A stretch of 64,000 bases of DNA from Iris pallida (taxonomy: Eukaryota > Streptophyta > Magnoliopsida > Asparagales > Iridaceae). Under the pieces are notes generated by a model. That model did no database searches. It saw nothing but the letters and a program-made list of their open reading frames with translations, and was not told the origin of the DNA. The DNA lies in the NCBI GenBank assembly GCA_029216955.1, contig JANAVB010003400.1, positions 17,687,451 through 17,751,450 on the forward strand, given 5' to 3'. This document shows, one piece after another, positions 58,697 through 64,000 of the stretch. Positions within the stretch are counted from its first letter, which is position 1. Each line of letters begins with the position of its first letter. The translations under genes and the position numbers were made by a program.

Positions 58697-59885
58697 ACTG
58701 TTGGAATATGGAACATCAAGATAAAGATGTTCAATAGGATGGTGCAAAAACTCGTGAACATGAAATACGTTTTGGATTTGAATAACCTAATTTCCTAGGT
58801 GTATTGAACCTGGTAGGTTGCAAGTTCGTGCCAAGCTAGTTTATTGAAGATAGTGAAGGGCATCATAATGGTCATAAAGGAACAAAGATTGTCGTCAAAC
58901 TCTCATCAGTTGGACGGTAGTACGATCACTAGTGTTCGGCTGTCATAGCAGATAAAGCGGTACGTAGATCATACCGCAAAGATATGTCATTAACGTATAG
59001 GCCATATGAGTGAGAGGGGTGTATGTGAGTTGCAGAAAATGGTGTTTCTAAAGGGTATGGAGTATAATTTAGAATTCTGCAAGTTCTGCACGATGGACAA
59101 GAAATAGACTGTTAGCTTCAAGAAGAAAGTTTACAAAATTGAAGGAGACCTCAACTATATCCACTCCGACATATAGAGACCATCACCAGTTCATTTGAAG
59201 GAAGGTGCCGAGTACTACGTCACTTCATAGACAACTTTAGGTATAGACTTATTAATCAAATATAAGTATGAAGGGTTTGTTTGGCTCCGAGAGTGGAAGA
59301 CAGTCATGGCGAAGCAAAAGTGGAGAACAATAAAGTATTTGCAAACAATCAAAAGAGGGGATTATGCCTTTATGGAGTTTCAAGATTACTGTAGGGAATA
59401 GGGCATAAAATGGCAATGGAAAGCTCCATAATGTTGAGAGTAGAATGTGGTAGCAAAGCGCATAAATAAGATACTACTAGAGAGAGCCAGGAACATGCGG
59501 CTATAGTTCGATCTTTCAGATGACTTTCGGGCATAGGCAGTTAGTCAAGCATGCTATTTAGGTAACAGGTCACCATTTATGACTATTAATATTAAAATTC
59601 CTAAAGTGGTATGAAGGGGAGAGCTAGCCAACTATGATTCATTGCGGGCGTTCAAGTGCTCTTCCTATTCACTCGTGAATCAGAATAATAGAAGTAAGCT
59701 AGAGTCAAAGTCAAAGAATTGTTTTCTTCAGACTAAAACAAGGAGTCAAAGACTACAAGTTGTTTGATCCATAGAACAAAAAGATATTTACTCGTCATAA
59801 TGTAATCTTCAATGAAGTTACATGATGAAAGATCTGGAGGAAAAGTCTAAGGGGCTAGTGACACATTAGGTAATCATGACTCGGT
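58697..59885 (+). pseudogene. C1 copia integrase, heavily interrupted
   Basis: Successive frames give a LGH-type segment replaced by RPYE (near 59000), SERGVCELQKMVFLKG, LEFCKFC (the second half of the HHCC zinc module), then the core with YIHSD (about 59157-59171), GAEYYV-like EGAEYYVTS and further fragments to the end FTRHNVIFNEV (near 59793-59824). More than ten stops and several frameshifts occur, so it is non-functional. Confidence 0.75.
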
Positions 59886-60293
59886 AGAGGTTGATAGCAC
59901 TCATATGGACCAGACTTCAAAACAACCATTTCTAATTTGCTTGCGTGCCTGAGGATAGTTTCCATGCTATCCAAAGTAGCCAGTTCCCTAGTCTCTCCCC
60001 TTTATCTAATTTAGGAATATGCGTGTGATTCCGATCATAGCCTATTGGTGTAGAGGATGACGAGCAGTTTTCAGAGATGGAAGACGCCATTTGAGGACAC
60101 ATGGACAATAGCGTTAAGTAGATCAAGGCGTACAAATATAGCACCAGTGTGGTACAATTTCAAAGATACGATTGCATTTTCTTTTAGACTCAGAAACATC
60201 TGATCCAAGTGATTATAAGGAGACCTTCGGACAATAGGACAAAAATCGTTGGATAGTTGCCATGACATAGGAGATTGAGTCATTTTGGAAGAA
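59886..60293 (+). pseudogene. C1 linker and RT start, cut by C2
   Basis: After a poorly conserved linker the sequence gives SETSDPSDYKETFG and, from about 60236, KNRWIVAMT-EIESFWKN, which matches the start of copia RT (W..AM..E..S...N.TW). It breaks off at 60293, where the C2 LTR begins. In-frame stops occur before and within. Confidence 0.7.
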
Positions 60294-60452
60294 TGTTGGT
60301 ATATTAGAATAAGTATATTGAAATATCTTGTTGGTATATTTGGTATGTCAGAATATACCAAAGAATATTCCACAGAAGGTTTAATGTAATGAAGATTGTA
60401 AGGCTATATATAGCCGTGAGATTATCAATAAAATAATCACAAATATTCAACA
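60294..60452 (+). repeat. C2 5' LTR (159 bp)
   Basis: TGTTGGTATATT at the start and ATATTCAACA at the end are inversely related. A TATA box (CTATATATAG, about 60404-60413) and AATAAAATAAT (about 60427) are present. Such short LTRs are common in plant copia lineages. Confidence 0.88.
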
Positions 60453-60453
60453 C

Positions 60454-60465
60454 GGTATCAGAGCC
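60454..60465 (+). other. C2 primer-binding site
   Basis: GGTATCAGAGCC one base after the LTR is the standard site for initiator tRNA-Met. Confidence 0.93.
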
Positions 60466-60933
60466 ACCAAAAACCCTAGCCGTCGCAACCTTTCCCAAAT
60501 TCTAACTCTAGTCGTCACTGCCATCACTATCCGCACTACCACAACCACCGCCGCTACCAGCTGCTGCACGCCGCCCCAGTCGCACACCGACCCCGCCGCT
60601 ACCAGCCGTTGTACGGCCGCACGCCGACTACCTTGTGCGCGAGCCGGCCGCTGCTCCGCGGGCACCTCCGCTGCACGTACGGCTGTTGCCGTTGCTGCTG
60701 CTCGCGACGGCCGCTGCTCGGAGACACCCGCCCGATGGCGCCCACTCGCCAGTCAGTCGGCCCACCGCCCCCACCACCGCGAAGCCACAGTTTCTGAAGT
60801 CTCCCCGGGTTCGTTCCGGACGTTGAAGGCCTAGATCCCATAGGAGAGAGACATGATCGGATATAAGAGAGGACGAAGAGGACGAGCATAAATCGTGGAA
60901 TGGGTGTGAGGTGATCGAAAAAGAGAAGGATCG
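60466..60933 (+). other. C2 leader, GC-rich, no gene
   Basis: A 468-base stretch between PBS and gag start. It is rich in CCG, CGC and GCTGC words. The open frames on both strands (60447-60889 minus, 60609-60826 plus) are low-complexity Arg/Pro/Ala frames. Confidence 0.6.
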
Positions 60934-61564
60934 ATGGAAAAAATCATCAAGAAGCTGGACCCTGCGGAGGTTGCAACGTTGATGAAGCTGATAAAACTGT
61001 TGGCTGGTGAGAGTGCAACACGAACATCGACGAAGTTGGAACTTTCCACCATCGATCTGAAGCTTGATGGACCAGTTACCTACCTGAGTTGGTCACAACG
61101 GGTAAAGAGAACTCTCACAGGAAAAAATCTGGAGAGTTTTCTGTCAGGAGAGAAGACAAAGTTGGACGAGGGCTCAGCAAGACGCGACAAGTAGAAATCC
61201 ACTCATATGGTAATCTATATTTGGCTTCTCAATTGTTTAGTCCAGTCAATCACCGCCACCGTAGATGGCATCGATATGGTAAAGGACGTGTGGGAGAAAT
61301 TGAGGAGGACCTACGATGGTGTATGAAACAACTTGAGGGTGTTCCAGATAAAGGGGGAGATCGACGATACCGTACAGGGGGAGAAAACGGTGCAGGAGTA
61401 TACCACGGAGTTTGAGCGTCTGTAGTTGGATTACGATCACTCCTCAGATCGAGCGAGCTGTGAGGACCCGAAGTGCAAGGAGAGACAGGTATGTCTGCAG
61501 GAGAGGATGATTAAGTTCCTTAAAGGACTGGCTACAGTATTTGCTCAGAGGACAGCACTATTTC
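60934..61564 (+). pseudogene. C2 copia gag, three in-frame stops, truncated by E5
   Basis: A single frame from the ATG at 60934 contains LDGPVTYLSWSQRVKRTLTG, then VDGIDMVKDVWEKLRRTYDG, FQIKGEID and VQEYTTEFERL, ending with FLKGLATVFAQRTALF. This is the pattern of copia gag (Gag_2/UBN2-type). Stops lie at 61192-61194, near 61333 and near 61423; the first and last sit where relatives have Trp, as TAG for TGG. Apart from stops the frame is unbroken. E5 starts at 61565, so the zinc knuckle and pol lie beyond E5. Confidence 0.85.
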
Positions 61565-64000
61565 TGTCACCCTCATTTCCCGTATTTTCCGTATTTCATA
61601 TTTATACTCGTATCTGGATTTTTGGCATGTATTTTTATTTTTCTCAAACTTGTGGGATTTGGGTATTTCCCGTATTTTGGGTTTTGGCATGGCTCGGTTT
61701 TATTTGGATTGGTTCGGTTTTATGTGAGTTGGATCACCTTAACCTATGCTACCCCTCAACCCACCACAACTCACCCTCTTTATAACCTCCACCTACCACT
61801 CTCTCTCCTCATAACTTCCACCATTAATTTTCCTTCTTCTTCTTCTCCTTCCTCTACAACTCTCCTAACCCTAGGCAAGTGCATCTTGCCACTACATGAG
61901 AACCCTCTTTTCCTTGTCCATTTGCTAGATTAGGACATGGTGATCAACATTAGAACTTGGTGTTTTGTGATTTGAAGTCTCCTTTGCTCTAGATCTAAGT
62001 TATTTCTATTTTCGGATTTTGCATGGTTTGAGCTACTTAAGTTGGATTTTTATGGGTTTTGATGTTTCCTTGTGGAAGAGGGTTCAATTCCACCCTGGTT
62101 AGAACTTTGGAAATCTGGATTTGGAGTTCGGATGGCCAAGTTGTGAGGTTTTGAAGTTTTGGAGCCATTGGAGCTTCTTCTCAGCCATGGAGAAGAAGAC
62201 CCAGACCCTGCGTGCGTGTTTTTACGCGTACGCAGCTCTCAGTGTGCGTGACTTTTCACGTACACTGCTCCCTTGAGCGTGCGTGACTTTTCACGCACAC
62301 TGCTCCCTTGAGCGTGCGTGACTTTTCATGCACACTGCTCCCTTGAGCGTGCGTGACTTTTCACATACCCTGCTCCCTTCAGCGTGCGTGACTTTTCACC
62401 TATGCTGCTCTCGTACGCTGCTCCCCTGACCCCTTGCTTAACCCATTGGCTCTTGGAGTTTTGGTCTTATTTCTTTAAGCTTGACTCTTCTATAGTCCTG
62501 TATATTGATATTTTATTAGATATTTTATGCCCATTTTATATCCTTACGCCTTTTGTCATGAACTTGATTTTTACTTAATATGTTTGGAATGACTATTGTA
62601 CATGGCTTGGTATGGCAAGGAACTTGCATAACACGATAGTGACCCGTAGTGGTGCACTCCTGACATGACCAACCTGACATGATAGTGGCCCGTCGTGGCG
62701 CACTCCTGACAAGTACCCTGACATGATTTATCTTGATGCTGTTGCGACGGCTAACTTAACTTGACCTGCCTTGACACCGTGGGTAGTTCTTTCTTGCTTG
62801 CTTGTTAAATCCACTTGTCCTATCTTGCATCATGTCTAGGATGGGACTCCTGAGTACCACGGTCAGGAGTACCTACTAAAATGGATTAAGGTTAATAACT
62901 AGAATAACTCAGTAGTCATGAAGAGATGACACAGCTACAGGCAATCCCGTTACCTGGGCGCTCTTGGGATCTGTAGCCTGCCGTCGAGTAGGGCACATTT
63001 CCAGCACACCGTCGCGTGTTGCACCCTCTAAGTCACCTAAGGGTACATTTGTCCTCGGGCGATGTACCCACCTGAATTCAATCCTAATCTTTCGTCCTGG
63101 GTAACCTGGATGGTCTGCAGGGCTTGTGGCTGTGGAACAATCTCACTGCATCTTGTTAGTAATTAGGCCTGTGATAACCCTAGTTAGTTAAAGTAGTAAG
63201 CCGTAGTATCTGCTTGGTCGTGATTGATTGAATGAGGTATAACTAGTTTAGCCATGTCTTGATCCAGTACAAGATTGCTCCCTGTCTTGATTTATTGCAT
63301 TATTATCTTGTCGATAAATGGTGGAAAACCAAGTTCTGTTCAGATGAAGGGTTACAATCCCGGTCCTTGTTTGGTTTACGGGTTGTAACCTGGTTATCGG
63401 AATAGTTCCATGGTTATCTCGTCGTATATCATCCTGACATGTTTTCGTACAATTCTAGTTTTAATATTAGATTTTCTTGTGCTAATTGCTGGCTTTTGTT
63501 CTTATTTCGTGGCCCCCTTGTGGCACTTGCTTTTTCTGGGGTTGACCCAGCTGGTTTTGTATGGCCAGATTTCGGAGCAGCTCCCGAGGATCTACCAAGC
63601 TTCCAGCCCAATGGTGGCGACTAGAAGGAACCCGGGCTACGAGTGGATTTTCTATTTTGTTTCGCTCACTCTATTGTAAATTTATTCTTTTGAGGCGTTT
63701 AGCCGACGAGCACCTGTTAGCTCGAAGCACTTTTACTTACTGTCTGCCTACGGGCTGTAAACATTATTGACAAATCCTAGGGTTGATCATGTATGACTAA
63801 ACTCTTGCTAGTCCTAATATTTTGTAACGACTAGCTTCATGATCAGCTGAATATGTAATATTTGGGACGCCTTATTATTGTATATTTAATGATCATACAT
63901 CTTGCGACTTTACTTACTTGTGGTGATTGAGACACTAGGCTTGTTCATGACCATAAGAGACTGTTGGCTTGTAGAAAACCCTCACATATCTAGACAGCCG
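61565..64000 (+). mobile_element. E5: 5' LTR of a gypsy element of the E3 group, cut by window end
   Basis: TGTCACCCTCATTTCCCGTA starts at 61565 inside C2 gag; the left target site is ATTTC (61560-61564) and the right copy is outside the window. From about 62640 the sequence follows the E3 LTR (ATCATGTCTAGG, GTCGAGTAGGGCACATTTCC, GCTGGTTTTGTATGGCCAGA, GACTAGCTTCATGATCA) and it stops at CTAGACAGCCG, where the E3 LTR continues for about 100 bases more. The upstream half differs and carries its own hairpin array (62241-62420). Whether it is an intact element or a solo LTR cannot be told. Confidence 0.88.
62241..62420 (+). repeat. 35-bp tandem hairpin array in E5 LTR
   Basis: Five units of GTGCGTGACTTTTCACGCAC (stem GTGCGTGA/TCACGCAC, loop CTTT) plus ACTGCTCCCTTGAGC. 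The second unit (62279-62298) is a perfect hairpin; the others have one to four changes, mostly C to T. It lies at the same place in the LTR as the different array of E3. Confidence 0.87.

Larger units (their letters stand above)
56287..60293 (+). mobile_element. C1: decayed Ty1/copia element, broken by C2
   Basis: LTR (ending 56971), initiator-Met PBS (56973-56985), gag, zinc knuckle, protease, integrase and the first part of RT are recognisable in order, on the plus strand, all with many stops and frameshifts. A hAT MITE (58088-58688) interrupts the protease-integrase region, and C2 interrupts RT at 60293/60294. The 3' half must lie beyond the window or be lost. Confidence 0.85.
60294..61564 (+). 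mobile_element. C2: second Ty1/copia element with short LTR, broken by E5
   Basis: A 159-bp LTR (TGTTGG...CAACA), an exact initiator-Met PBS, a GC-rich leader and gag. It inserted into C1 RT and was itself hit in gag by E5 at 61565. Only its 5' part is in the window. Confidence 0.88.

Noticed and set aside
62241..62420. CRISPR-like array (regular repeats and spacers)
   Set aside because: Repeats of 35 bp are contiguous, without unique spacers, inside a plant LTR.

Overview
This is nuclear plant DNA, almost certainly from an angiosperm with a large, transposon-packed genome. There are no bacterial-style operons. Nearly every block is an LTR retrotransposon, a solo LTR or a DNA-transposon derivative, and most bear target-site duplications (TSDs) that can be read directly. 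The only host-gene sequence I can support is two consecutive exons (99 codons) of a calcium-dependent protein kinase (CDPK) on the minus strand at 54026-55492. Species cannot be told from the sequence.

Layout. (1) 1-2700: right-hand LTR of a minus-strand gypsy-like element (E0), cut by the window start. (2) 2701-3016 plus 25982-26368: one LTR of a degenerate minus-strand Ty1/copia element (C0), split by the next insertion; its interior runs to about 27.8 kb. (3) 3017-25976: E1, a gypsy-derived element with 4.5-4.7 kb LTRs and a gutted 2.7 kb interior, TSD CATAG. (4) 14412-25494: E2, a related minus-strand element with 4.2 kb LTRs and a 2.6 kb interior without gag or pol, inserted into the 3' LTR of E1, TSD TGACT. 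(5) 27.8-30.07 kb: unassigned DNA with a SINE (13-bp TSD) and a perfect 47-bp tandem duplication. (6) 30073-51009: a solo LTR (L4, TSD TTACT) hugely inflated by nested insertions: a hAT MITE (TSD TTGGTGGC), inside which sits the gypsy/Tekay-type element E3 (31630-45723, TSD CCCCG), inside which sits another solo LTR, S (39057-43143, TSD TTGCT). L4 also carries a tandem duplication, one copy of which is split by an unclassified 1.6 kb insert, X (8-bp repeat ATTCATGT). (7) 51.0-53.0 kb: a CACTA-like relic, an LTR fragment and a poly(A)-tailed retrocopy. (8) 53021-53858: a Mutator-type MITE with about 42-bp inverted ends and 9-bp TSD TTTTTACTT. (9) 54026-55492: the CDPK exons. (10) 56.3-64 kb: a decayed copia element (C1) carrying a hAT MITE (TSD CTTGCAAG), broken by a second copia (C2, 159-bp LTR), itself broken in gag by a further gypsy LTR (E5) that runs off the window.

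How the parts relate. E1, E2, S and L4 share the same 3' LTR end, a 15-bp block reading CAGSCGAGTACATTC, and a dense cluster of TTGACY (W-box-like) hexamers. E3 and E5 form a second LTR group. E1, E2 and E3 share an unusual conserved sequence right after the 5' LTR and an AGGA-loop hairpin before the polypurine tract. E3 is the only element with a recognisable full gag-pol (capsid region, two zinc knuckles, protease, RT, RNase H, integrase, chromodomain), but it is broken by frameshifts and by stops that mostly look like cytosine deamination. E1 and E2 therefore look non-autonomous (LARD-like) and would depend on a relative of E3. Hand-counted LTR mismatches (E2 about 1%, E3 about 3%, E1 about 4%) agree with the nesting order.

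The most unusual signals are arrays of short hairpins in the LTRs of E1, E3 and E5 and in insert X. The primary sequences differ between families, and in E3 and X the stem arms co-vary between repeat units.
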